Positions 11,930-22,879 of a stretch of DNA of 64,000 nt are shown here, one piece after another. Position 1 is the stretch's first letter. Each line of letters opens with the position of its first letter. The DNA comes from Micrasema longulum. Lineage: Eukaryota > Arthropoda > Insecta > Trichoptera > Brachycentridae. The stretch covers positions 62,001-126,000 of the forward strand of contig JAGVSM010003521.1 of assembly GCA_022494885.1 (NCBI GenBank), in the 5' to 3' direction. A model generated the notes under the pieces. It did not search any database, had not been told where the DNA came from, and saw nothing but the letters and a program-made list of their open reading frames with translations. A program made the translations under genes and the position numbers.

Positions 11930-12185
11930 AATAAAACTGAACTTTTTCAACTAGAATCATTAAAATTTATCCATAAATTAGCCACTGATGTAATTGAAGA
12001 CGAAGAACTAAAACTTGAAAAAAAATGTAGTAAACATAGACAAGGACAGTCGAGGCTAATAAACCAAGGACTAAAATTATACAATAAACTAACAGACAAA
12101 ACTTTTCAAAAGATGTAAAAAATATATTTTTCCGTGAGGATAAATAAATATTTTTTTAAATAAAAAGACTATTAAACTAAGTCAA
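11930..12185 (+). mobile_element. Retroelement C-terminal relic (tentative)
   Basis: An open stretch reads KTELFQLESLKFIHKLATDV, then SRLINQGLKLYNKLTDKTF and stops, followed by AT-rich DNA with AAATAAATA runs. The 'GLKLYNKL' style ending resembles the last residues of non-LTR element ORF2 proteins. It interrupts MITE-1. Confidence 0.3.
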
Positions 12186-12639
12186 TTTTTTTTTACAATT
12201 TTCGTGTATCATATTATCAGCGCTATGATTTTTTAATGTTTTGCGTTCCTAAAATATCTCCGCGTGTGACGTTAGAGGTTCTTTTCAGCTTATTCTCGAT
12301 CAGTTCTGCCATTGGTCCATTGACGGCAAGCGTACCGGAAATCTTCCACAACTCTCTTATCATTGGTATATTCATATTAGTGACGTCTTTCAAATTAGTT
12401 TGTTTTAATTATTATTATTTTATTAAGTTTAAGCGAGGAGCTTAAAGCTGATATATTAATTCTATTTTAATGAAAGCTGGATGTTGGCGAACTTTAACTT
12501 TTCCGAGACAAATCTAGTCCATTTTTGAACCCATTGAAACTACGCATTGAGATCAGCTCTTGTGGGGCTTATTCCAACCATCACAAGCCTATTGCTCGCG
12601 AAATGCTTCCGTGGATTTAGATTGAATCTCGTTTTCTCC

Positions 12640-14415
12640 TGCCTGAGACTGTGGCCTCGAAGACGAGCATCTTGTTTAAGCTCGAACATGGAATATTGCT
12701 GCCAAATTTGTATATTAGACAATGTATATTAGATCCGATGCCAACATGGCTTTTGAAAAAATGCATTAACGTATTAGCTCCATTTTTAACAGATTTATTT
12801 AATACATCCATGGAGCGCAGCATTGTTCCGAGAGCCATAAAAAAAGCAAATGTAACTCCACTTTTAAAAAATTCCCAACTAGATGTGGAAGATCTTTCCA
12901 GTTTTCGCCCTATTTCAAATCTTCCCATCGTATCAAAAATACTAGAAAAAATAGTTTCTCACAGGCTCGTTAACTATATCGAGCGGAATTCTTTATTTTC
13001 GGTAAGGCAATCGGCATACCGACGTTTTCATTCCACGGAGACGGGAGTGATAAGAGTACTGTCTGACATTATAACGTCGGTGGACTCTGGTAATCTGGTG
13101 TTGATGGCTCTTCTGGACATGAGTGCTGCATTTGATACTGTAGACCATAATATTTTGCTTGAACGTCTGGAGAAAACTTATGGTATCCGTGATCAGGCAC
13201 ATATGTGGTTCAGTTCATATCTTAATAAAAGAGAATATGCAGTCGTGTTCCAGGGTAAAAGCTCAACCAACTTTCGGGTGTCTACAGGAGTGCCTCAAGG
13301 GTCAGTACTCGGACCACTTCTCTATCTCCTTTACACTAAAGATATAGAGAACATTATCAAAGAATGTGGATTGTGGTCGCACTGCTATGCAGATGATACG
13401 CAGATTTATTTTTATTGCAAACCAGGCGAGAGAAGTGTGCTTGTCAATTTAATTGATGGATGCATCAAGAAAATAGGAAACTGGATGGCTGAAAACAGAC
13501 TAACATTAAACCCATCAAAAACTGAACAACTGTGGGTGGCTTCAGCCAGACGACAGAATTTGATCCAGGATACGGCTCTACCCAATGTAGGGAGTGCCGT
13601 TTTACCCACCGTTAAACTACTGGGAGTTTTACTCAATTCTGACCTATCTCTTGACGCTCAAATTAGTAGAACGATAAGTTCATGCTTCTACCAGCTGAGA
13701 CAAATTAAATGCATACGCAAAAAATTTGCCGGTTGATGCCGCCCGTCAATTAATAAATGCGTTTGTAGTGTCTAGAGTCGATTATTGTAATGGTATCTAT
13801 GCAGGTCTACCAATGAACAAAATGACTCGCCTACAATCTGTATTGAATGCCGCAGCGAGACTTATTTTCGGAATCTCTAAGTTCAGTCATATCACTCCAC
13901 TACTTCGGGAACTACACTGGCTACGTTTTCCACAGAGGGTCGAATACAAACTCTGTTGGCTTATGTATAAGTCACTGCACAACTCGGCTCCGGAATATCT
14001 AAGGGAACTATGCATTTCAGATGAACTAGCTGACAGGCGTCTCACGCTTAGATCAGCTACTTCTACGGCGAGAGGAAAAGCTATTATACCTCTACGCAAA
14101 CAGCGCACTAAATTTAGTGAACGCGCATTTGCGGTCGCAGGCCCTATGGCATGGAATGCTCTCCCAGCAGAGGTGCGAGGCTGTGAAAGTGAACTGATGT
14201 TTCGGAAAAAACTTAAACCCACTTGTTCTCTAAATCATTTGAATAAATCCGTAGCACGTGACAACAAAATAAATTATTTTAATCAAATTACAAACTTAAA
14301 GCTTCAATTAAATTAACTTAACAGTAGAATCACCATGTAAAGCGCCCTTGAGGTATTTTATTACGAAAATGGCGCTATATAAGTTATCCACAATAAATAA
14401 ATAAATAAATAAATT
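12640..14415 (+). mobile_element. L2/CR1-like LINE, reverse transcriptase ORF with one frameshift
   Basis: The main frame (12651-13736) carries the RT motifs in order: FRPISNLPIVSKILEKIV, RQSAYRRFHSTETGV, LVLMALLDMSAAFDTVDH, TGVPQGSVLGPLLYLLY, the catalytic CYADDTQIYFY, LNPSKTEQLWV and VKLLGVLLNSDL. At about 13722-13728, inside the run GCAAAAAATTTG, one extra base shifts the frame. The second part (13726-14316) continues PVDAARQLINAFVVSRVDYC to MAWNALPAEVRG and KLKPT. The 3' UTR has AAGCGCCCTTGAGGTATTTT and AATGGCGCTATATAAGT, and ends in an (AATA)n tail at 14385-14415. The 5' half (ORF1, endonuclease) is missing. Confidence 0.9.
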
Positions 14416-15020
14416 TGGGCAGCTATAGTGACTGTTGAGTATCTTGTATGTCTCTATCAGGTCACCCCTTTCTCGTCTTATTAATATACATACTAGATTA
14501 AATTCCCTTTTTTATGTACCAACTTGTAAAAACAATTATACCTCGAATTCATTCATTAGATGTACCTGTAGAAATTATAACGGACTCAGTATTGATGTAG
14601 ACATTTTAACTGCACGTTGCATTTGTACAGAAAATTTCTTCATGGGGTCGATTATTTGGGATAGTTGCTGAATGTACATCTTGAGTGGTTTATGCTATGT
14701 ATATGTGCCGCATGTAATGTATATGTTTGTGTATGTTTTATATGCGCGTTCATGTGTGTGCGTGGATGGCTCGGAGTGTACATTCGGTATTTTTATTTAT
14801 TTTAATTTATTACCTCCATGGAAAACGCAAATGTCAACAATTATCCTTTTTTCACTTAAAATTCTTATTTATTTTTTATTTTTTGTCACATTTAATGTTT
14901 ATATCTTTTTAATTTATGAAAACTTAATTGGTCTTTTATGTTAAAAAATTGTTGTTTTTAATACTGATTTTGTATGACTGTATGTTTTCTAAATAAAATA
15001 AAATAAAATAAAAAATAAAT
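14416..15020 (+). mobile_element. I/Jockey-like LINE, 3' terminal fragment
   Basis: The + strand contains TRLNSLFYVPTCKNNYTSNS followed by FIRCTCRNYN, the far C-terminus of a non-LTR element of the same type as 22880-23400. The 3' UTR ends in an (AAATA)n tail at 14990-15020. It directly follows the tail of the preceding LINE. Confidence 0.6.
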
Positions 15021-15061
15021 ACATTTTTTTCCTACATTTACAAGAAACTGCTGTATAATTT

Positions 15062-15256
15062 CAAACAAACAAACAAACCATCACGCCGTTTCCCCGTAAG
15101 GGTGAGCAGAGAGGATAGAACGCCACAACACTCTATCTTTGCATACAGATCTCGCTTCCTCTACATTCATACATCTTCTCATGCACGCGCGCCGATTATT
15201 CCGACTTTTGACATGTCCATCTTTAAGTATTTGTTGGATTTGGTCATGCCATGTCT
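15062..15256 (-). mobile_element. RTE-like retrotransposon, strongly 5'-truncated, with 13-bp target duplication
   Basis: TGCTGTATAATTT flanks it at 15049-15061 and 15257-15269. The insertion begins with CAAACAAACAAAC (tail, reverse strand) and ACCATCACGCCGTTTCCCCG, and stops after about 195 bases. The target is the MITE-1 interior. Confidence 0.92.
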
Positions 15257-15346
15257 TGCTGTATAATTTAATACTCTAATTTTTACCGCGCGTATGAAAG
15301 CATTTTTTGTATCCAATTTCCCGTACGCCTGAAGTTCCTCATTGGA

Positions 15347-16139
15347 TGAAACTGTCCCGAAAAAACCCGTCATCCATTTTTTTAAAATTAATTACAATGA
15401 ACCAAGATACTAACTGATTTGAATGGTTTAAGTATACGAGCACATCGCTTTGTCATAAATAATAATCATGTAATGGCTTCCGTTACTAGGGTAACATTGA
15501 AAAAATCCTGTTTACCGAACAGGAGGAAATAATAAAACAAAATGTGTTTTTAGTCAGGAATATACATATACAATGGAAGCGTTGTTCTATTTTACTGCTG
15601 TCAACATTTTACATTTAAATGAATAACGCATAGGAAAACTTGCGCACAAGTCAAAATGGAAATGTACAACTGACTTTAAACATTTGGTATACATACTGTA
15701 GGATTTTCCCTTTTTACATAAACGTACTAAAATGTAATGAGTTTATTCATAGAACCGGGAGAGGGAAATGTGGCGGGATAGCGCAGGACACACGCTAATC
15801 CCAGTGGACATTTGTAACTTATCTTATTTTTAAAAGATTATGTAAAAAAAAAAAAAAAAAACAAACCATCACGCTTGAAATGTTTTAAATCAGGATTGAA
15901 ATGTCACTATCTAAATGTTTGAGTCGTTACTTTCTCCTTCTTCTTTCCTACCCATCCCCTCTTCATAATATAGTGCAAACTTGTGGTTAATTTTTATTTT
16001 AAATTATAAGATTCTGCATAATTACCAAGTGTCCATGTACTTGTAATTTTCTCAAATTTAACGGTTTGGGTAGGTAGGAAGAAATTGCCTTAATAAGGCA
16101 ATATGACCACACTAATATGTATATAAAGTGTTAAATAAA
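15347..16139. other. No recognised feature
   Basis: AT-rich, with a poly-A run and CAAACCATCACG scrap at 15846-15873 (an RTE-like tail remnant). Confidence 0.4.
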
Positions 16140-16225
16140 TGTGGAAGAGGCTAGAACGCACGTCGGGATAGACGCGTGTAGCCATCCTCTCTGCCTACCC
16201 CTAATGAGAAATGGCGTGACGGTAG
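16140..16225 (+). mobile_element. RTE-like 3' end, plus orientation
   Basis: GGATAGACGCGTGTAGCCAT, CCTCTCTGCCTACCCCTAAT and GAGAAATGGCGTGACGG are the reverse complement of the RTE-like 3' end seen elsewhere, followed by a (GTA)n-like tail (GTAGTAGCAGTAGTAGTAAC). Confidence 0.7.
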
Positions 16226-16259
16226 TAGCAGTAGTAGTAACAATTAAACGAGGGGAAAC

Positions 16260-16720
16260 AGTAAAACGTTAACATCTTTGGGTGTGATTTATAAGCTTGC
16301 TAATGTCAACTGGGTTTTAAATCAGGCGGGAATCAAGAAATCGATAATCCCGGGTGACGAAGGACGCGTCTTCCGTTTCATTCACACCCACCGCGGAGCG
16401 GGAATAACAAATCACCCTTCTCCTTCCATCTCATGGTTAATCGGGAAAGCCATCTTGCTCCCGCGGCGTCAAGGCGCCATAAGGATAGCGGCGTCTCTCT
16501 TTGGCTTAAGAGAATGGACGGCTGATTCCCTATTGCCGACTCCCTCGTGTCAACAGCTTGGACGAGTGCACGTTTAAACTCAAACCATGAAAAATATACG
16601 GGAAAGTTCTCATGGTTTAATCTATTGGTTAACGTTACAAACGTCATCAAACCCTTATCCGCACCGGTGCATAGGGCACCACATTTGTACAAACAAAGCC
16701 ACATATATTATCTCGACCGT
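16260..16720. other. GC-richer unique island, function unknown
   Basis: This stretch is clearly richer in GC than its surroundings and matches no repeat seen elsewhere in the window. It holds a TATCGAT-like and GATAATCCCGGG block, GGCGGGAA (E2F-like), CCGCGGCGTC and many CpGs. A 99-codon + frame and a 108-codon - frame are both open, as expected from low stop density. Neither resembles a known protein. It may be an enhancer, a non-coding exon or old foreign DNA. Confidence 0.3.
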
Positions 16721-17025
16721 TTGTGACAGGAAGGTTAGATGATGTTTTACGCTTTAGGTGCCAAGCGGGATGAAATATTGAGTGTAAACCCCCTAATAAA
16801 TAAATATTGCATGTCGAGCCTTCCTGGAGAAAGTAAACAGAGTTATCTTCGACTGTCTGAAAATTAGTATATTTGCAAGAACATTTAAAATATATTTGTC
16901 GATAACCTATAATTAAACATGTTTAGAAAAAAAAATTATGCATATTCTGCTTTTCATACGGAAAACTTAATTTAAATTTTACTCAGATAAAATTGAAGAT
17001 AAATGTAAACTTCCCGTTGTAATCC

Positions 17026-17071
17026 CATCTTCAGGGTAAACTGAGTGACCACTCAGTTTACCCTGGAGATG
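17026..17071. repeat. 46-bp palindrome
   Basis: The core 17033-17064 has two 15-base arms (AGGGTAAACTGAGTG and CACTCAGTTTACCCT) around AC. The arms extend outward as CCATCTTC and GGAGATGG with one mismatch. It looks like the junction of two head-to-head copies of one repeat. Confidence 0.9.
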
Positions 17072-17569
17072 GCTTCTGGTACATGGTAATGGTAGCCGAA
17101 ACGTCGGAACAAATCCAACACACACGGTATCACCTAAAAAAGAAACATATTGATTACAGTGACCGTGAAAACCTTCGCACCTATTTATTATAATATTTTG
17201 TTTCTTGCACGTGTCCAATTACCTCTGTTAGGGTCCTGTGTTGTATTTGTTGGGGTCCTGTTTTGTATGCACTAAACTCATATTGACTAGTAAAATTAAA
17301 TACCTGTACATTTGTAGTAATTTGTTTGTGTTTTAAAAGTTAAATGTTCTAGTAATTTTTATTTGTGGAATAACGATGGCGACAGTTGAGAGTGAAATAT
17401 GATTTTCGACGCTAAAACGAATTAATACCTTTTTAAGAAACTCTATGAGCCAAGATAAAGTGCACTCGCTATGTTAGGTATTTTGTAAATTTTTGTACCA
17501 TATTGGAAAAATCAATATTCATATATTTTTACAAAAAAAATGTGTAAGAATTATTGTGGAATACCATAA

Positions 17570-19080
17570 TAATAATAATAATATTTGTCTGATTTATATA
17601 GCGCCATTTTTGTAAAAAATCACCTCAAGGGCGCTTTACAATTGTATATCTAAACATACATTATACTTAACTAAAATTAAGTGATATATTATATTTCCAG
17701 ATTTAAATTGAGGGTATGATAGTATAAAGAAGTGGGATTTTAGTTAGGATCTGAACTGACTGGGACTGTCGATGATTCGTAAGTTTGAAGGCAATTGGTT
17801 CCAGGCAGAGGGGCCGGCGGCGGCAAAAGCACGATCTCAAATTTTGTGTTTGGGGAGCGCCGGATTTCGACAAGTTTTCCTCTTCCTGAATCAAATGCTG
17901 ACCTAAGAGTAGATTTTCTTTGACATGTATTTTCCCTAATACAAAGGTCCGATAGGTATTTTAGAGCCATTTCATGAAGGGATTTGAATACTGTCCAGCA
18001 CAGCTTGTATTTTATTCTCTATGGGCTTTTTAACCAGTGCAAATCTCGAAGATGTTGTGATATGTGAGAATATTTTTTTACTCCCGTAATAAGCCTTGCT
18101 GCTGCATTGAAAACTGATATTTTAAAATATAAATAAATTTATATTTTGGGAGATTTGCGTATATTCCATTACAATAATCTAGACGCGAAACGACATAAGC
18201 ATTTACAAGAGCTTTAGTTGCATCTATTGGAATATTTCTCCGCACGGATTTGATCTGTCGGAGATGGAAGAAACCAGCACTTACCGTTTTATTGACCTGA
18301 GAATGAAGAGAAAGATCTGAATCTAAATGAACACCCAGTAGTTTAACATTTGTACTAGGGGTAAGATCACAACCTGTGATTGAAATTGGAAATTGGTCTA
18401 AAAGGTGTTGTCGCTTTTTTGTCGCTGTCAATAGAAGCTCAGTTTTAGATGGATTGAGTTTGAGTATGTTTGATGACATCCAGTTGTTGACGATTTGGAT
18501 GCATTGAGACACACGATTTTTTAAAATTGTTTATATCTTGAGGAGAGCAGTAAAAATAGATTTGTTGGTCATCCGCATAACAGTGAGAAAGTAATCCGAA
18601 TGAGAGAATAATTTTGGATACATCGTTAATGAACAGTGTGAAGAGCATTGGACCAAGCACGGAACCTTGTGGGACGCCAGATTTAAAGAAGGGATTAAAA
18701 TTAAATTTGAAGACTTTTTACCCGCAACTTGAACTGATTGCGTTCGCTCCGAAAGATAAGATTGGATCCATGCCTTAGTGAGCCCAGAAATTCCAAAAGT
18801 GACTTCTAATCTTTCAATAAGAAAACTATGGTCAATTGTGTCAAATGCAGCACTCATGTCCAGGAGAGCAAGTATCGTTAATTTTCCAGACTTATTTGCT
18901 AGAGTTATATCCGATAGAATCTTTAACAGTCCCGTTTCAGTTGAGTGGAATTTTCTATAAGCTGATTGAAAGTTAGAAAGCAAGCTGTAATCATTTATAT
19001 GAACTGAAATCAGTTTAGCTATGATTTTTTATAGAATTTTGGATATTATTGGCAGGTTGGATACTGGCCGAAAATTCGTG
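17570..19080 (-). mobile_element. L2/CR1-like LINE, second copy with several frameshifts
   Basis: On the minus strand, from right to left: FRPVSNLPIISKIL (about 19075), QSAYRKFHSTETGLLKILSD, LDMSAAFDTIDH, VLGPMLFTLFINDVSK, CYADDQQIYFYC, LKLNPSKTELLLTAT, VKLLGVHLDSDLSLHSQV, VVSRLDYCNGIYANLP, then a deletion and KYLSDLCIREN...LRSAFDSGRGKLVEI. The 3' end is GATTTATATAGCGCCATTTT/CAAGGGCGCTTTACAAT (17594-17641), preceded at the left by an (AAT)n tail. At least three frame breaks. Same family as 12640-14415 and 28725-29268. Confidence 0.88.
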
Positions 19081-19139
19081 TGTACCTATTTAGTAAAAAG
19101 AATGAACCCCCTCCATTTTCAACCCCTTCAGCCGCCACT

Positions 19140-19262
19140 GGTCCCTGGATTGGCACGTGAAACTGATCATCTCACCTTTATGTAACAAAAATGATCAAGA
19201 TGAGCTGTATACAATGCAGTTCCCTATGCACCATTAAGTGCGGAAATGGAATGATGATAATG
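19140..19262 (+). repeat. SINE-B body and tail
   Basis: CTGGATTGGCACGTGAAACT, GATCATCTCACCTTTATGTA, AATGATCAAGATGAGC and CCCTATGCACCATTAAGTG are the reverse complement of SINE-B bodies at 40.9, 43.4, 58.75 and 60.15 kb. It ends in a GATGATAATGAT tail. Confidence 0.7.
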
Positions 19263-19478
19263 ATAAAAACATTTTGCTAATTGTTTGTTAATTACAAAAA
19301 CGTGTCGCAATTCATGAAAAGGTTGAAAGGGGGTGCTTTAAATCCTCGGAGCCGCTCTATGTTGACCAGCCCTGCTCGGCCGAGCCCGCATGTGCGCTGT
19401 GCGCCTGTGTGCGTCACACGTAGGTTATGGGGACTGGGGTTCTATTCCCGTCCACGTGTTAGAGTTTTGGATGCACAT

Positions 19479-19524
19479 GTTGCCATGGCAACCGGTAACC
19501 ACACCAAATGTTCCAGAACATTCC
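19479..19524. promoter_or_regulatory. RFX X-box plus heat-shock element
   Basis: GTTGCCATGGCAAC at 19479-19492 is a perfect symmetric X-box (GTNRCC-NN-RGYAAC). GTTCCAGAACATTCC at 19510-19524 is a perfect three-unit nTTCnnGAAnnTTCn heat-shock element. An AACCACA (Runt-like) lies between them. They sit in a GC-richer stretch (19360-19560) between retroelement pieces. No recognisable coding exon is adjacent. Confidence 0.5.
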
Positions 19525-19646
19525 ACCCCATGTGACACACGAGGCAATAAAACTCGTCTGTTGCGTATAATGTATAGTGAAAGTAGGTGATGTATAATAT
19601 TATGTACACAGCCAGTCGCCTTACCTATAATATGGTCGTTACTAGT

Positions 19647-19760
19647 ACCATCACGCCATTTCTCCATAGGGGTGGGCAGAGAAGATGGAACGCCACTATA
19701 TATCCATTCCCAACTTCTTCTAAATTCATGCATCTTGTCATACATGCCATTCGATTACTT
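19647..19760 (-). mobile_element. RTE-like subfamily B, 3' fragment
   Basis: ACCATCACGCCATTTCTCCA, AGGGGTGGGCAGAGAAGATG and CATGCATCTTGTCATACATG match the left end of 2464-3121. Confidence 0.75.
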
Positions 19761-20054
19761 TATTTTATTTACCCTAGTCCCCTCCAGACCAACTGAGGGG
19801 GTTGAATGCAAAACCGCCACTGTGCATGATCACTATTTATGGGAAGACCAACAAAACCAGTAGCCAAATGACTATTTCTTTTGAGTTCGAGGTGCACATT
19901 CAACTTAAAGTTTACACAACAATGTTTGAGTATGTCCAAATGCTTGCAGACTGGCTGGATTTCCTCCCTGGGGAGTTATTCATATTTATCAGTTGCCTAG
20001 TAGGTGATTTAGCTCAGCCGGATGAATCTCACCCACATAATAAAGGTTTCAGCT

Positions 20055-20170
20055 CCTTTACTTCACAAACGTCAACAGATGGAAGAGTTGAGGAAATGTG
20101 GATGTTCAATAATGGCAGAATTGTGAATGTTACACAGTGTGTAAAGTGGCCACTTAAACCAGTCAGTTCC
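20055..20170. mobile_element. MITE-2 arm fragment
   Basis: GTCAACAGATGGAAGAGTTG, GGAAATGTGGATGTTCAATA and GTGTAAAGTGGCCACTTAAA match the right arm of 4790-5295. Confidence 0.65.
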
Positions 20171-20633
20171 AGGATGCAGAACTAAGTTCGCACAGAGGAA
20201 CTCCTTACATGTTGGCCCAAGATCCTTCAATCTTTTAACCAAGGAACTACAAAACATTAAATCACTGGTACAGTTTGAAGTAGGTTTGAGGTTTTGGATT
20301 AGCATGGAAAGAACAGATAGACACATTCTTTTTTTAAAAAATTAAAAATTAATTAAAATTAAAAATAAATGCATACTGCAAATACATCATATTTTCGTAA
20401 TATCAGCATATGTTAATTTGGTTATTCTTTTATTTTTCTTTTCTTTTATTTTTCTTTTCTTTCTTTTCATGGTTATGTCATACCATATATGTGCTATAAA
20501 GTTTTTAATAATTAAAAAAGGAATGGCCCACGCTCAGACGCTGTAGTCTTTGTGGGCATTTTTCCCAATTCGTGTTATGGCTTAATTTTGAGATGTATTT
20601 TTCTAAAGTGGATTTTTGTAATTATATTTCTAT

Positions 20634-21112
20634 GTAAATTAATATATGTATGGAAAAGTAAACAAATTAAAAAATGACAGGTCATAAGCCCCGTAAATGC
20701 CCAGACTTCCATATTCCCTTCTCAATAATGTTTTCCCTCTTTGTTACAATAAATTTAAATTTAAATTATAATTTATAGTCTTTTCGCTAGTAAATTAATA
20801 TATGTATGGAAAAGTAAACAAATTAAAAAATTAAAAAATGACAGGTCATAAGGCCCCGTAAATGCCTAGACTTCCATATTCCCTTCTCAATAATGTTTTC
20901 CCTCTTTGTTGTAATAAATTTTAAATTTAATTTATAGTCTTTTCGCTAGTAAATTAATATATGTATGGAAAAGTAAACAAATTAAAAAATTAAAAAATGA
21001 CAGGTCATAAGCCCCGTAAATGCCTAGACTTCCATATTCCCTTCTCAATAATGTTTTCCCTCTTTGCTGCAATAAATTTTACTTTTAATTTAAATTTATA
21101 GTCTTTTCGCTA
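20634..21112 (+). repeat. Three tandem units of about 157 bp containing a MITE-2 end
   Basis: GTAAATTAATATATGTATGG starts at 20634, 20790 and 20949 (periods 156 and 159). Each unit contains TGACAGGTCATAAG, CCCAGACTTCC or GCCTAGACTTCC, CCCTTCTCAATAATG, TTTTCCCTCTTTG and CTTTTCGCTA. Units differ by a few small indels, so the array is young. Confidence 0.92.
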
Positions 21113-21405
21113 CCAGTTATACCACACACAAGTTGCACATTGAACTAAAATAAATAGTCTGTTTGCTTCTGGTTTTGTTCGTCTTCCCAAAAACAGTGAT
21201 CATGCACGCTGCCGGTTTCGGATTAGAATGTCTGAATTTTTCTATATTCCTAACATTAAAACTAACAAACATTCTACCATCATTGTTCTTTTTCTGATCC
21301 CTTAAAACATGTATGTATATATATTTTTCCTTTCTGACAACTTTTTTGCTCGTTGAAAATGGCCCTGAAAATGAAGTATTTGGGTGCGCAAATATTTATT
21401 TTTAA

Positions 21406-22345
21406 TGAAAAAAAATCATATAATATAAAAGCTAACATCACCAAGTCATGGGGAAATTAGTTGTGTCGTTTATCAATAAGAGTTTGTGTTTATCAATAAG
21501 AATTTGAAAGAACAAATCCAAAATCCTACTACAAAACCAAAACGAAAAACAAACCAAATAACCATAGATAAAGCAAGACAATAATTGTCCAATAATAAAT
21601 TTATATAATTTCAAGAATAAATTTCAAATTGATTATTTTTTACGTCCCAATTTATCGGCTACTCATTTTTAATTAATGTATCATATTTATTTTTCATAGT
21701 TCTTTTTAAAATTCGGGATGAAAAATAAGTATCCTATTTTCCTTCTCACCTTTCCGGCTATCCCTATGCAAAAAAATATGACAATCGGTCACTCCGTTGA
21801 GACGTGAAGGAAACAAAAACAAACACACTTTCGCGCTTATAAATTGACTACAAAAGTACCCCCTCTACCCGCGTAAAGTTGCCAGACCGTGAACAATATA
21901 CACAAATATAATAAAATTTCGTGTGACGTTATATTTTACCACAAAAAATATTTTACAGACTGGACTATAAAAAAACCGGTACTTTTTTAAGGCAAACGTA
22001 AAAACAATCGTTTGGTAATTCAGTAAATCAATGCCGTTTAATATTATACTAAGAATAATTACTAGAAACCCGGGTAAAAAATTCGATTACCCTGGCAATC
22101 CTAACAAAATGTCCACCTAGTTTTATTTAACAATCCGACAGATGGTAAAATAATCTAATTATTAAATAATATTCTTTGTGAATTCGCTTCTTACACATGA
22201 AATGTGATCCTACCGTATTCCCCTTTAATCTCAGCAGTATTTTGACACTTACAAACGACACAACACAGCGTAATTGAATTTAAATCGACAGTTGCGTACT
22301 AACCGACGCCAACGTCTACAGAGTACCTAATGGCCAAAACGTGAA
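21406..22345. other. No recognised feature
   Basis: AT-rich DNA between a SINE-A scrap (21345-21405) and the possible promoter at 22350. No exon supported. Confidence 0.45.
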
Positions 22346-22349
22346 ACTA

Positions 22350-22447
22350 TTCATTTATAAGTAGTTTAGTCGGCTTCAGTGAGATGCGCGTTCGCGGTTT
22401 CTGGACTATTATAATTCTATGCGTCCGGAGGGCTTTCATGTGACAGG
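22350..22447 (+). promoter_or_regulatory. Possible TATA/Inr core promoter with first exon
   Basis: TTTATAA at 22354-22360 is followed by an arthropod-like TCAGT initiator (A at 22378), a start codon at 22384 (MRVRGFWTIIILC, signal-like, but stopping at 22441), and a good donor ACAGGTATG at 22446/22447. The TATA-to-Inr distance (about 22) is shorter than ideal. No downstream exon was identified. Confidence 0.25.
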
Positions 22448-22879
22448 TATGAAATTAAAATTAAAGAGTTTTATAGTACAAGTTTATATTATGTAGGTAA
22501 TAAACAACAATTAAAAATAAAATAAAAAGGATCGCACGACATTATACTTTATAGATATAAAGATAAAACAATGCATAAAAGTAGGTAGGTACATAATTAA
22601 ATGTGTTAAAAAAATTATAACAGTTTTAAGGGAAAAGTTAACTTTACAGCGGGTATTATTAAAGTGTAGGTAAGCAAAATAGAAAGTCAGCGTGATTTTT
22701 ACAGCATTCAAATAATTTGTTTTTTTTTTTTTTTTTTTAAGTTATAATATAATATATACTTAAAACTAGACTAAAAATGGTCTCAAACTTATAATTATCA
22801 ATATATGAAATGTGTCAAAAATAAATTTATATTACACAAGAATAGAATTTGGAAAACCATAAATAAAATATTTGTACAT

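Larger units (their letters stand above)
11838..15346 (+). mobile_element. MITE-1 copy expanded by nested insertions
   Basis: The left end AATGAGGAAGTTCAGTGG (11838) and right end TGTATCCAATTTCCCGTACG...CTGAAGTTCCTCATT (ending 15346) are MITE-1 termini in proper orientation. MITE-1 interior is at 12225-12425 and, in pieces, at 15026-15061 and 15257-15346. Inserted between are a retroelement relic (11880-12180), two LINEs (12430-15020) and an RTE copy (15062-15256). Confidence 0.75.

Noticed and set aside
16278..16577. 99-codon frame
   Set aside because: No family resemblance, no splice context, and the opposite strand is equally open; explained by GC content.
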